NCBI GenBank assembly: GCA_027036755.1 | Contig: JALWDV010000088.1 | Coordinates: 1-5,284 of the forward strand | From: Anaerolineae bacterium | Lineage (GTDB): Bacteria > Chloroflexota > Anaerolineae > J102 | Length of the DNA: 5,284 bases | Direction: 5' to 3' | Shown: one piece after another, positions 1 through 5,284 of the stretch | How positions within the stretch are numbered: position 1 is the first letter of the stretch | Layout of the letters: each line of letters begins with the position of its first letter | Position numbers and translations under genes: made by a program | Notes under the pieces: model-generated | What the model was told of the DNA's origin: nothing | The model's input: the letters and a program-made list of their open reading frames with translations, nothing else | Databases searched by the model: none

Positions 1-21
1 ATACCGATGAAACTCCCTTGT

Positions 22-107
22 TACGTCATTTCGACGACCCCAGGGAGGAGAAATCTCCTCGTTAGCAAGGGGATTTCTCGGTCGCTGCGCTCCCTCGAAA
101 TGACGTA
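22..107. repeat. Palindromic dispersed repeat (MITE/REP-like), 86 bp
   Basis: The ends are a perfect 13-bp inverted repeat: TACGTCATTTCGA at 22-34 and TCGAAATGACGTA at 95-107. Inside, GAGGAGA (45-51) faces TCTCCTC (54-60), and GAGAAATC (49-56) also pairs with GATTTCTC (72-79), so two alternative folds are possible. The core resembles the 'gatttctcg...ctcgaaatgac' palindromes I recognise as dispersed intergenic repeats in many environmental bacterial genomes. That family recognition is from memory. No coding capacity is seen. Confidence 0.7.
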
Positions 108-114
108 GGAGAGA

Positions 115-164
115 CGTAATGCGTGATTCGTGATGCGTGACAACCTCACGCATTACGCATCACG
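115..164. repeat. Interleaved direct and inverted repeats built on a 'TGCGTGA' unit
   Basis: CGTAATGCGTGA (115-126) is exactly reverse-complemented by TCACGCATTACG (146-157). CGTGATGCG (129-137) is exactly reverse-complemented by CGCATCACG (156-164). The left half therefore holds two near-identical direct copies and the right half holds their complements in a partly overlapping arrangement. The two pairings compete for 156-157, so the stretch could form two different hairpins. It abuts the 22-107 repeat with only 7 bp between them. Probably a dispersed intergenic repeat with no function I can name. Confidence 0.65.
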
Positions 165-254
165 TTCGTTGCAGACTCGCCCGACGCTGGTTTTGCTAAC
201 CTTCAGCAATCAGCAAGCGTTCTATTTACGGAGTAGTTGTACGGGCCATCACAC

Positions 255-285
255 AAAAACCCCCGCCTCGGTTGAGACGGGGGTT
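255..285 (-). terminator. Rho-independent terminator of the glutamate dehydrogenase gene
   Basis: Read on the minus strand, the 12-bp stem 285-274 / 269-258 with a 4-nt loop is followed directly by five U residues (259-255; the first two also lie in the stem). Position 277/266 gives a G-U wobble only in the minus-strand transcript; the plus-strand RNA would have a C-A mismatch. This asymmetry, the U-tract and the location 23 nt past the gdh stop codon all point to leftward termination. Confidence 0.92.
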
Positions 286-307
286 GATTGTTGAGGGGGG
301 ATGGCGA

Positions 308-1657
<1,350 letters not shown>

Positions 1658-1667
1658 TTTGTTTGTT

Positions 1668-1673
1668 CTCCTT
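1668..1673 (-). promoter_or_regulatory. Shine-Dalgarno of gdhA that decides the start
   Basis: AAGGAG on the minus strand ends 10 nt before the ATG at 1657. No comparable purine-rich site precedes the far upstream in-frame ATG at 1735, which supports the shorter 449-residue protein. Confidence 0.85.
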
Positions 1674-1707
1674 TTTGTTACACAGGATTGAAATGGGTTG
1701 AAGTGTT

Positions 1708-1735
1708 GGTGTATTCGAAAAAGAAGACCCGTCAA
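1708..1735 (-). promoter_or_regulatory. Possible sigma-70 promoter of gdhA
   Basis: On the minus strand TTGACG (1735-1730, five of six consensus bases) lies 16 bp before TACACC (1713-1708, three of six). This would start transcription near 1700 and leave a 5' leader of about 45 nt with the Shine-Dalgarno. The -35 is good and the -10 is poor, so an activator may be needed, or the true promoter may lie elsewhere in the gap. Confidence 0.3.
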
Positions 1736-1736
1736 C

Positions 1737-1756
1737 CGGGCATATTCCTATGCCGG
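1737..1756. repeat. Small inverted repeat just upstream of the gdhA -35 candidate
   Basis: GGCATA (1739-1744) and TATGCC (1749-1754) are perfect reverse complements around a TTCC centre. Pairing extends to CCGG/CCGG if one G is bulged. It touches the upstream edge of the candidate -35 hexamer for the leftward gene, a position where an activator or repressor site would make sense. It is short, so chance is possible. Confidence 0.3.
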
Positions 1757-1763
1757 GCCGCCG

Positions 1764-1880
1764 GGCTTTCTGTTCGACAAAAGCAATGTGGCCTCGCGCC
1801 TCGACGTTTCGCCGACAACGCTCCCCTCACGCGAAAACACCCGCCTCATCGACATCAGAGGCAGGGTGCGCGAAACCTGT
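1764..1880 (+). pseudogene. Possible relic of a Crp/Fnr-family regulator (C-terminal helix-turn-helix end)
   Basis: One reading frame reads F-D-KSNVASRLDVSPTTL-P-SR-ENTR-LIDIRGR-VR. This follows the Crp/Fnr signature K-S/Q-x-V-A-x-x-L-x-V-x-P-x-T-L-S-R ... L-I-x-I-R-G-R nearly position for position. Two departures argue for decay. An extra residue (Pro) splits TTL-SR. Only four residues separate SR from LIDIRGR, where intact members have about nine, so roughly five codons seem lost. The expected cyclic-nucleotide-binding domain upstream is absent, because gdhA begins about 100 bp away. The codons here mostly end in G or C, which suits former coding use. No ribosome binding site is seen. Chance resemblance is the main alternative. 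Confidence 0.33.
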
Positions 1881-2077
1881 GGAACAATGCCGCCACGGCA
1901 CTTCCCAGGATAAAAATGTTCAATTGCAGAGGCGGTTGTAGTCATTAAGCGAAACGTCATTGTCACGCTACACTTTGAACGCACAGGGATGGGTGAGGTG
2001 CGTCTAACAAGGGCAATATACCACACCGTCATAGATCTTGACAAAACCCGTGGCGCTAATCCGCGCTTTTTGGCATA

Positions 2078-2107
2078 AAACTGGCCCCCTTTTTTCTTCG
2101 CCAGTTT
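2078..2107. repeat. Inverted repeat in the promoter region of the zinc-ribbon gene
   Basis: AAACTGGC (2078-2085) and GCCAGTTT (2100-2107) are perfect 8-bp reverse complements separated by 14 bp, so the half-site centres are 22 bp (about two helix turns) apart. The right half overlaps where a -35 element would sit for the -10 at 2121. This makes it a candidate operator. It lacks a U-tract on either side, so a terminator is less likely. Confidence 0.4.
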
Positions 2108-2117
2108 CGTCAACTCA

Positions 2118-2126
2118 TGCTATACT
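2118..2126 (+). promoter_or_regulatory. Extended -10 promoter giving a probably leaderless transcript
   Basis: TGC followed by TATACT (five of six -10 bases plus the TGn extension) ends 6 nt before the ATG at 2133. Transcription would start about 6-7 nt downstream, at 2132-2133, on or next to the start codon. No Shine-Dalgarno precedes the ATG, which is consistent with leaderless translation. No good -35 hexamer lies 16-18 bp upstream, as is common for extended -10 promoters. Confidence 0.6.
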
Positions 2127-2132
2127 TATTCT

Positions 2133-3092
2133 ATGAAAAAGTTCACGTTGCCCATTATACTCTCTCTGATTTTTCTTTTTCTACCGAAGGTCGTCTTTCC
2201 CTCCCAGGCGGAGGGGCCGACAGAACTCGACTCGCTCGTCATCAAGCTGTGGCCAGAATATGATGACCCGGGCCTTCTGGTCATCATCGATGGTCAGTTA
2301 TCGACGCCCGGCGACGAGATTCGCCTCCCCATCCCCGCCGAAGCAAAACTCAATGCGGTCGCCACTTCCGACGGCAGCGGGCGTCTGTTGAAAAACGAAT
2401 GGACTGAGGAGAAAGCTGAGGACGGGGCTCGTCTGCTGGTGATGGTGCCGGAAAACCCTCTTTTTCGAGTCGAATACTACGCGCCATTCTCTATCGATGG
2501 CGACAAGCGCGTCATCGAATTTGAACTTCCCGCTGGATATCTCAATGCTGCTCAGGCGACCATCGAAACGCTGCTGCCGCCGGGCAGTAAAGATATTCAA
2601 CTGTCGCCGCCTGCCGACGAATCTGACCCCACCCAGAAAGACGCTCACATCTTTCGGCGCACGCTGGGAGAGATCAAAGATCAAGCCGTCGTGCAGAACG
2701 TCACCTATCTCAATCCCAGCGGTGCGTTGACAGTGCCCGAAACGCCCGCTACATCCGAAGACCTTCTGCAATCGCAGCCGTCATCCCAAAACGAAACGCC
2801 CCCCGCCGCCACGACGAAATCATCACCGAACCTCTGGATTATTGCGCTGGGCGTTATCGCCGCGATATTGATTGTCGGCGGCGCTATTGGGCTATGGCTG
2901 ACACGCGATCGCGGTGACGAAGATGAAGTCGCTCCCCCGCGCCGGGCGGCCAAAAGGGGAAGAAGCAGCGTTGTCTCCGCCAAAAAATCAACTTCAGGGA
3001 ACATGGATCGTTTCTGTCGGCAATGCGGCGAAGAATTCGGGGAAGATGATCGCTTCTGCCGCTATTGCGGAGCGCCGCGCCAAACGCTGTAA
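2133..3092 (+). CDS. Single-pass membrane protein with outer beta-rich domain and cytoplasmic zinc ribbon
   Basis: The product is 319 residues. Residues 1-26 form a signal peptide (KK, a long Leu/Ile/Phe core, then PSQA, a plausible signal peptidase I site). Residues 30-200 look like a beta-sandwich, with alternating hydrophobic strands such as LLVIIDGQL (48-56) and VIEFELPAGY (127-136); I cannot name a family for it. A Pro/Ser/Thr/Gln linker (201-232) leads to a membrane helix at about 234-257, then basic residues (RRAAKRGR, 270-277) that put the C-terminus inside. The tail CRQC (295-298) ... CRYCGAP (309-315) is a four-cysteine zinc ribbon, and these are the protein's only cysteines. The likely topology is sensor-like: outer domain, one helix, inner zinc ribbon for protein contacts or metal binding. 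The start is the first ATG, with no Shine-Dalgarno but an extended -10 close by. The function is unknown. It appears monocistronic, with a 407-bp gap before the next gene. Confidence 0.88.
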   Translation: MKKFTLPIILSLIFLFLPKVVFPSQAEGPTELDSLVIKLWPEYDDPGLLVIIDGQLSTPGDEIRLPIPAEAKLNAVATSDGSGRLLKNEWTEEKAEDGARLLVMVPENPLFRVEYYAPFSIDGDKRVIEFELPAGYLNAAQATIETLLPPGSKDIQLSPPADESDPTQKDAHIFRRTLGEIKDQAVVQNVTYLNPSGALTVPETPATSEDLLQSQPSSQNETPPAATTKSSPNLWIIALGVIAAILIVGGAIGLWLTRDRGDEDEVAPPRRAAKRGRSSVVSAKKSTSGNMDRFCRQCGEEFGEDDRFCRYCGAPRQTL

Positions 3093-3130
3093 TCGGGCCG
3101 GCGCTCGCCAACATCGGTCACCCACGCTAT

Positions 3131-3172
3131 CCAGACTGGCGGGGCGGCGCGTCTGGTGATCTGGCGCGTTTT
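3131..3172 (+). terminator. Weak candidate terminator after the zinc-ribbon gene
   Basis: CCAGAC (3131-3136) pairs with GTCTGG (3151-3156) across a G-rich 14-nt loop. A TTTT run follows 12 nt later (3169-3172), itself flanked by CGCG on each side as a minihairpin. The distance from stem to T-run is too long for a classical terminator, so this is only the best candidate in the gap. Confidence 0.2.
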
Positions 3173-3179
3173 CGCGATT

Positions 3180-3334
3180 AGAGCCTGTTATGCGCTTCTC
3201 GCAGCTTTCAAAGCGTTCGACAATTGCAAGGCCGCCTCGCTTGAAAGGACTTGACAGGTTTGAGCAAGCGTTGTCGCACTGGACGGATGGCCTGCAGTTT
3301 CGGTTGGACGAGGCGAAAGTGGATAACAGACTCT
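3180..3334. mobile_element. MITE-like element, about 155 bp, with terminal inverted repeats
   Basis: The left end (3180-3202, starting AGAGCCTGTTATGCGCTT) matches the reverse complement of the right end (3313-3334, starting AGAGTCTGTTATCCACTT) at about 19 of 22 aligned bases with one gap. Pairing continues weakly inward (TGCAAGGCC near 3225-3233 against GGCCTGCA near 3288-3295), so the whole element is a long imperfect palindrome. It has no transposase and would need one supplied in trans. No clear target-site duplication flanks it (GCGATT to the left, CGACAA to the right), so the exact ends are uncertain. Confidence 0.6.
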
Positions 3335-3499
3335 CGACAAAAACGCCCAATAATCACAAGAAAACGGTTTTTCCTGATTTTTTCCATACGGAAGCCCTAC
3401 GGATGATCGTCATACCCTGTAGATGCGGGCCCCGCTCGCATCGCCCAATGAGGTCGTATGCCCTTCAGGACATGACTACCTCACACCGATGGCGTCAAT

Positions 3500-4051
3500 A
3501 TGATTGATGAGGCATCGTTGCTGCAACGTGCGCGTGAGCGTGATCCGTCAGCCCTTGCCGCTATTTATGACGCCTACGCGCCCAAAATCTACGCATACAT
3601 CTATCGTCATATTCGCGATCCACATCGAGCGGAAGATTTGACATCGATAGTCTTCCTCAAGATGCTGGAATCTCTAAACAAAAATAATTTTGCCAGAGAT
3701 CGATTGCAGGCGTGGCTGTATCGGATCGCGCATAATGTAATTATCGATGACGTGCGGTATCAGCAACGCCGCCCCACCCAGGCCCTTTACGACACAATAG
3801 AAATGGGCTCTGAAGACGATCCCGCCATTCTCGCCGACAAGCGAATCAAAGAAAAAGTCATCTGGGACGCCATTCAACAACTCACAGAGGACCAAAAGAA
3901 TGTCATCATCCTTCGTTTTGGCGAGGGTTTGACTGCACCACAGGTCGCCAAAATCCTGAATAAAACGGAAGAAGCGGTGCGAGCACTGCAGCGACGCGGT
4001 TTATCCAATCTGCGTAAAATTTTATCGCAGGCGCAATTCGACGCAACTTAA
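3500..4051 (+). CDS. ECF-type (group 4) RNA polymerase sigma factor
   Basis: The product is 183 residues, the normal size for an extracytoplasmic-function sigma factor. Such factors direct RNA polymerase to a small stress or surface regulon. The sigma-2 region spans about 21-90: YDAYAPKIYAYIYRHIRD (23-40), then region 2.2 AEDLTSIVFLKML (44-56), which contacts the core enzyme, and WLYRIAHNVIIDDVR (72-86), covering 2.3/2.4. A short acidic linker (96-112) replaces sigma-3. Sigma-4 at about 119-176 carries LTEDQKNVIILRF and a helix-turn-helix, GLTAPQVAKILNKTEEAVRALQ (143-164), for the -35 element. The start is the ATG at 3500, 14 residues before the usual DPSAL..IYDAY pattern. No Shine-Dalgarno is visible. 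The stop is 3 nt before the next gene, so the two are almost certainly co-transcribed and translationally coupled. The ECF subgroup cannot be fixed by eye. Confidence 0.95.
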   Translation: MIDEASLLQRARERDPSALAAIYDAYAPKIYAYIYRHIRDPHRAEDLTSIVFLKMLESLNKNNFARDRLQAWLYRIAHNVIIDDVRYQQRRPTQALYDTIEMGSEDDPAILADKRIKEKVIWDAIQQLTEDQKNVIILRFGEGLTAPQVAKILNKTEEAVRALQRRGLSNLRKILSQAQFDAT

Positions 4052-4054
4052 GTT

Positions 4055-4900
4055 ATGATTTCTCAGCGCGATCAAGACATCCTGCTCGAGCAGGCGCTAA
4101 ACAATCAAATAAATAACGACGCGCTCGATGAAGACCTGATTTCTTTGGTGGCGTTGGCGTCCCTAGTTCAGTCGACTTTGGAGAGCACCCCGCCCCCGCC
4201 TCATGGATTGCGGCCAGGAAGATCGGCGTTTCTGACGGCTGCGGCCCAGCAGCAGAAGACAAAACGGACGTTTGCATCTTTTGACGGCATTCCGCGGGCG
4301 ATGGCGTTGCTATTGCCATTCATCGCAGTGTTGATTCTGGCAATACTCCTGAGCTCAATGCTTATGCGGATCGGCGTTTTCACGCCTCCCAGCCTTCCCG
4401 GCGAATCTCCGGACACCGCCACGCCCACGATTACGCCTACGCCTATCCCCACCGCCACGCCCGAAGCGCAAACGCGCCCGACGCCCACGCCCGACGACAC
4501 TCTCCATATCGAACATTTTTCTTCGATAACATCACCGGTCAGAGCTACAGCCGCCGCTCCCACGCTAACGCCCACGCCAACGCCCACGCCAACGCGAACG
4601 AAGCCGCCCACGAAGACCTTCACGCCGCAGGTGGAAGGAACCCCGTCTCCCCAGCCGCAGTTCACTCCCGCGGCCGCTCCCAAACCTCCTTCGCCAACGG
4701 ATACGCCCACGCGTATTCCCTCGCCTACGCCCTCCCCAACGGCGATTCCGACGCCCGACGTCACCCCAACTCGCGTCTATGCGCCAACTGCGACGCCCAC
4801 AAAAGTCACGCGTCCAACCAAACCCATAACCGTAACGCCGGCGACGAGCACGCCATTGCCGACGCGACCTGCCACATCCACGCCCATATCCTCATCCTGA
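4055..4900 (+). CDS. Membrane partner of the sigma factor: candidate anti-sigma factor with Thr/Pro-rich outer stalk
   Basis: The product is 281 residues. Residues 1-65 form a small, mostly helical acidic domain (ILLEQALNNQ..., LISLVALASLVQSTLE) ending in PPPPHGLRPGRSAFLTAAAQQQ. This resembles the short N-terminal module before the membrane helix in sigma-linked proteins of Chloroflexota and Actinobacteria; I infer that it binds the sigma factor. Basic residues (KTKR, 68-71; R81) precede a single membrane helix at about 82-104, giving an N-in, C-out orientation. Residues 107-281 are a low-complexity Thr/Pro/Ala stalk (TPTPTPTPT at 172-180), probably spanning the cell wall and perhaps glycosylated. 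There is no HxxxCxxC zinc anti-sigma motif, and no cysteine or tryptophan in the whole protein. The ATG lies 3 nt past the sigma stop without a Shine-Dalgarno, so translation probably depends on coupling. The anti-sigma role is inferred from position and topology; a plain surface-stalk protein is the alternative. Confidence 0.85.
   Translation: MISQRDQDILLEQALNNQINNDALDEDLISLVALASLVQSTLESTPPPPHGLRPGRSAFLTAAAQQQKTKRTFASFDGIPRAMALLLPFIAVLILAILLSSMLMRIGVFTPPSLPGESPDTATPTITPTPIPTATPEAQTRPTPTPDDTLHIEHFSSITSPVRATAAAPTLTPTPTPTPTRTKPPTKTFTPQVEGTPSPQPQFTPAAAPKPPSPTDTPTRIPSPTPSPTAIPTPDVTPTRVYAPTATPTKVTRPTKPITVTPATSTPLPTRPATSTPISSS
4567..4600 (+). repeat. Short tandem repeat coding for the TPTP stalk (12-bp unit)
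   Basis: AACGCCCACGCC occurs twice in perfect tandem (4567-4578, 4579-4590) and begins a third, diverged copy (4591-4600). It lies inside the Thr/Pro stalk gene and encodes alternating Thr and Pro. The related 6-bp unit ACGCCC/ACGCCT recurs from about 4420 to 4800. Such runs can change length by slippage in steps of whole codons (12 bp is four codons), so stalk length may vary between strains. Confidence 0.75.
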
Positions 4901-4902
4901 GG

Positions 4903-4919
4903 AGCGGCCCCTCTCCGCT
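4903..4919 (+). repeat. Small hairpin directly after the sigma operon stop codon
   Basis: AGCGG (4903-4907) pairs with CCGCT (4915-4919) around a 7-nt loop, starting 3 nt after the stop of the stalk protein gene. There is no U-tract, so it is not a classical terminator by itself. It may simply be chance. Confidence 0.2.
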
Positions 4920-4937
4920 GGCAAAGAGATTTACTTC

Positions 4938-4986
4938 ACCTTCGCCAATGCAACGCTTTGCAAAAAGCCATCGCATTGGCGAAGGT
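4938..4986 (+). terminator. Long perfect stem-loop with GCAA tetraloop, probable end of the sigma operon
   Basis: ACCTTCGCCAATGC (4938-4951) and GCATTGGCGAAGGT (4973-4986) form a perfect 14-bp stem. The 21-nt apical segment folds again: GCTTT (4955-4959) pairs with AAAGC (4964-4968) around GCAA, a GNRA tetraloop. It starts 38 nt past the operon's last stop codon. Only an imperfect T-rich stretch follows (TTTGGAGTTCTTTT), so it may be a weak terminator, a 3'-end stabiliser or a dispersed palindrome. The near symmetry makes use on both strands possible. Confidence 0.55.
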
Positions 4987-5079
4987 TTGGAGTTCTTTTG
5001 GATTTCAGGGGGTGAGATGCCGGTCGGATTCGAAATAATGTCTATTGACGTAACTGCTAACGTACCCCGGTTAACTAAC

Positions 5080-5154
5080 CACAAAGGGCGCAAAGGCACT
5101 AAGAACACGAAGAAAAAATGTATAAATTCCCCTTTGTGCCTTTGTGTCTTTGTG
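5080..5154. repeat. Dispersed 'CACAAAGG...CCTTTGTG' palindromic repeat
   Basis: The left arm (5080-5103: CACAAAG, CAAAGGCAC, AAG) and the right arm (5132-5154: CTTTGTGCCTTTGTGTCTTTGTG) are imperfect reverse complements, matching about 20 of 24 bases with one gap. An A/T-rich centre (5113-5129) lies between them. I recognise this CACAAAGG/CCTTTGTG type, which yields spurious 'HKGHKGTKNTKK' open frames, as a widespread intergenic repeat in several phyla. That recognition is from memory. Confidence 0.65.
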
Positions 5155-5184
5155 TTCTTACTCTAGTTTCCGCTAACTGGCGGC

Positions 5185-5213
5185 GTGACAAAAGCGGCTG
5201 AATAGGGCATCAT
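5185..5213 (+). promoter_or_regulatory. Possible sigma-70 promoter for the gene at 5252
   Basis: GTGACA (5185-5190, five of six) and CATCAT (5208-5213, four of six) are 17 bp apart. This would start transcription near 5220 and give a leader of about 30 nt that includes the Shine-Dalgarno at 5240. The match is moderate and rests on eye only. Confidence 0.35.
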
Positions 5214-5239
5214 TGCAAGAAAAGGATCAATTCACTCGC

Positions 5240-5246
5240 AAGGAGG
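5240..5246 (+). promoter_or_regulatory. Strong Shine-Dalgarno for the gene at 5252
   Basis: AAGGAGG lies 5 nt before the ATG at 5252, close to ideal. It is the strongest ribosome binding site in the window and the main reason for calling the partial gene that follows. Confidence 0.9.
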
Positions 5247-5251
5247 CCACC

Positions 5252-5284
5252 ATGACAGCCGCTATACAGACCACTATACAAACA
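5252..5284 (+). CDS. Start of an unidentified protein, cut by the window end
   Basis: Only 11 codons are present (MTAAIQTTIQT), with an open frame to the window edge. The call rests on the near-perfect Shine-Dalgarno 5 nt upstream and a plausible promoter before it. The visible residues are neither a typical signal peptide nor a recognisable domain, so no function can be assigned. It appears to be a separate transcription unit from the sigma operon, because a long stem-loop and a repeat separate them. Confidence 0.75.
   Translation, partial: MTAAIQTTIQT

Larger units (their letters stand above)
1..307. other. Non-coding stretch with two palindromic repeats and a terminator
   Basis: No convincing gene lies here. 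Two palindromic repeats (22-107 and 115-164) and the gdh terminator (258-285) occupy most of it. The remaining 165-257 shows no start with a ribosome binding site, no coding-like bias and no strong hairpin. A minus-strand open frame crossing 249-479 lies mostly antisense to or inside the gdh 3' end, and its Arg-rich composition is typical of a shadow frame. Whatever lies to the left of position 1 is not visible. Confidence 0.7.
1658..2132. other. Divergent intergenic region, 475 bp
   Basis: It separates the leftward gdhA from the rightward membrane zinc-ribbon gene and should hold both promoters. I see the gdhA Shine-Dalgarno and promoter candidate, the small inverted repeat near 1745, a possible decayed Crp/Fnr-like coding stretch (1764-1880), an inverted repeat at 2078-2107 and an extended -10 at 2118-2126. 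Open frames of 63, 71 and 121 residues cross the region but none has a ribosome binding site or a recognisable intact product. Positions 1890-2070 show nothing I can name. Confidence 0.6.
3093..3499. other. Intergenic region, 407 bp, containing a MITE-like element
   Basis: The left part holds weak hairpins that could end the zinc-ribbon transcript. The middle is the MITE-like element 3180-3334. The right part (3335-3499) should contain the sigma operon promoter, but no convincing hexamer pair is visible. It does contain GATGCG (3422-3427) facing CGCATC (3437-3442), a GC-rich 6-bp hairpin. An open frame of 105 residues starting at 3190 runs through the element and overlaps the sigma gene start. 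It has no ribosome binding site and no recognisable product, so I do not call it. Confidence 0.6.
4901..5251. other. Intergenic region, 351 bp, with hairpin and dispersed palindrome
   Basis: It contains the stem-loop at 4938-4986, a stretch without recognisable features (4990-5078), the 'CTTTGTG' palindrome (5080-5154), and the control region of the gene starting at 5252. A 72-residue open frame (4948-5166) runs through the hairpin and the palindrome. Its end reads NHKGRKGTKNTKKK, the translation of a known type of dispersed repeat, so it is not a gene. Confidence 0.65.

Noticed and set aside
2038..2062. TTGACA at 2038-2043 as a -35 element with TAATCC downstream
   Set aside because: The spacing is about 13 bp and the -10 is poor. 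The extended -10 at 2118 is a better promoter for the gene.
1748..2113. 121-residue minus-strand open frame in the divergent gap
   Set aside because: No Shine-Dalgarno, no recognisable domain, mixed composition. It spans promoter elements for the rightward gene.
3251..3280. Perfect TTGACA inside the MITE-like element as a promoter
   Set aside because: No -10-like hexamer lies 16-18 bp downstream.
3390..3413. GGAAGC ... CGTCAT upstream of the sigma gene as an autoregulated ECF promoter
   Set aside because: The spacer is only 12 bp; ECF promoters need about 15-17 bp between these elements.
3190..3507. 105-residue plus-strand open frame before the sigma gene
   Set aside because: It begins inside the inverted-repeat element, has no ribosome binding site, and overlaps the sigma start. 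The product is not recognisable.
4201..4764. 187-residue minus-strand open frame rich in Gly and Val
   Set aside because: It is the antisense reading of the ACGCCC repeats, which gives GVGVGV. The plus-strand protein has a membrane helix and operon context.
4948..5166. 72-residue open frame ending in NHKGRKGTKNTKKK
   Set aside because: It translates a hairpin and a dispersed CTTTGTG repeat of a type that commonly yields such spurious peptides.

Overview
The window looks like an ordinary chromosomal stretch of a GC-moderate environmental bacterium. The best guess is a member of the Chloroflexota (Anaerolineae/Caldilineae-like). The reasons are the Thr/Pro 'TPTP' stalk protein beside an ECF sigma factor, the membrane protein ending in a cytoplasmic zinc ribbon, a strong contrast between genes with and without Shine-Dalgarno sequences, and dispersed palindromic repeats in nearly every intergenic gap. 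This assignment rests on recognition, not on a search. No rRNA, tRNA, CRISPR array or complete insertion sequence is visible.

Layout. Positions 1-307 are non-coding and hold two palindromic repeats, then the intrinsic terminator of the gene to the right. Positions 308-1657 (minus) encode a complete NADP-type hexameric glutamate dehydrogenase of 449 residues with a strong Shine-Dalgarno. Positions 1658-2132 are a divergent intergenic region. It carries a possible gdh promoter, a short stretch that reads like the decayed DNA-binding end of a Crp/Fnr regulator, and a well-formed extended -10 element placed so that the rightward transcript would be almost leaderless. Positions 2133-3092 (plus) encode a signal peptide, a beta-rich outer domain, one membrane helix and a C-terminal four-cysteine zinc ribbon. 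Positions 3093-3499 are non-coding and contain a MITE-like element of about 155 bp with terminal inverted repeats.

Positions 3500-4900 (plus) form a two-gene operon. It encodes an ECF-type sigma factor and, 3 nt later, a single-pass membrane protein with a short cytoplasmic N-terminal domain and a long Thr/Pro-rich outer tail. By position and build it is a candidate non-canonical anti-sigma factor, with no zinc-binding anti-sigma motif and no cysteine at all. Positions 4901-5251 are non-coding, with a perfect 14-bp stem capped by a GCAA tetraloop and a dispersed 'CTTTGTG' palindrome. A new gene with an excellent Shine-Dalgarno begins at 5252 and leaves the window after 11 codons.

The genes form three independent units (nitrogen assimilation; a membrane zinc-ribbon protein; an ECF sigma/membrane partner pair) and not one pathway. 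The sigma/partner pair is the most interesting part. I see no clear evidence of a wholly new system.
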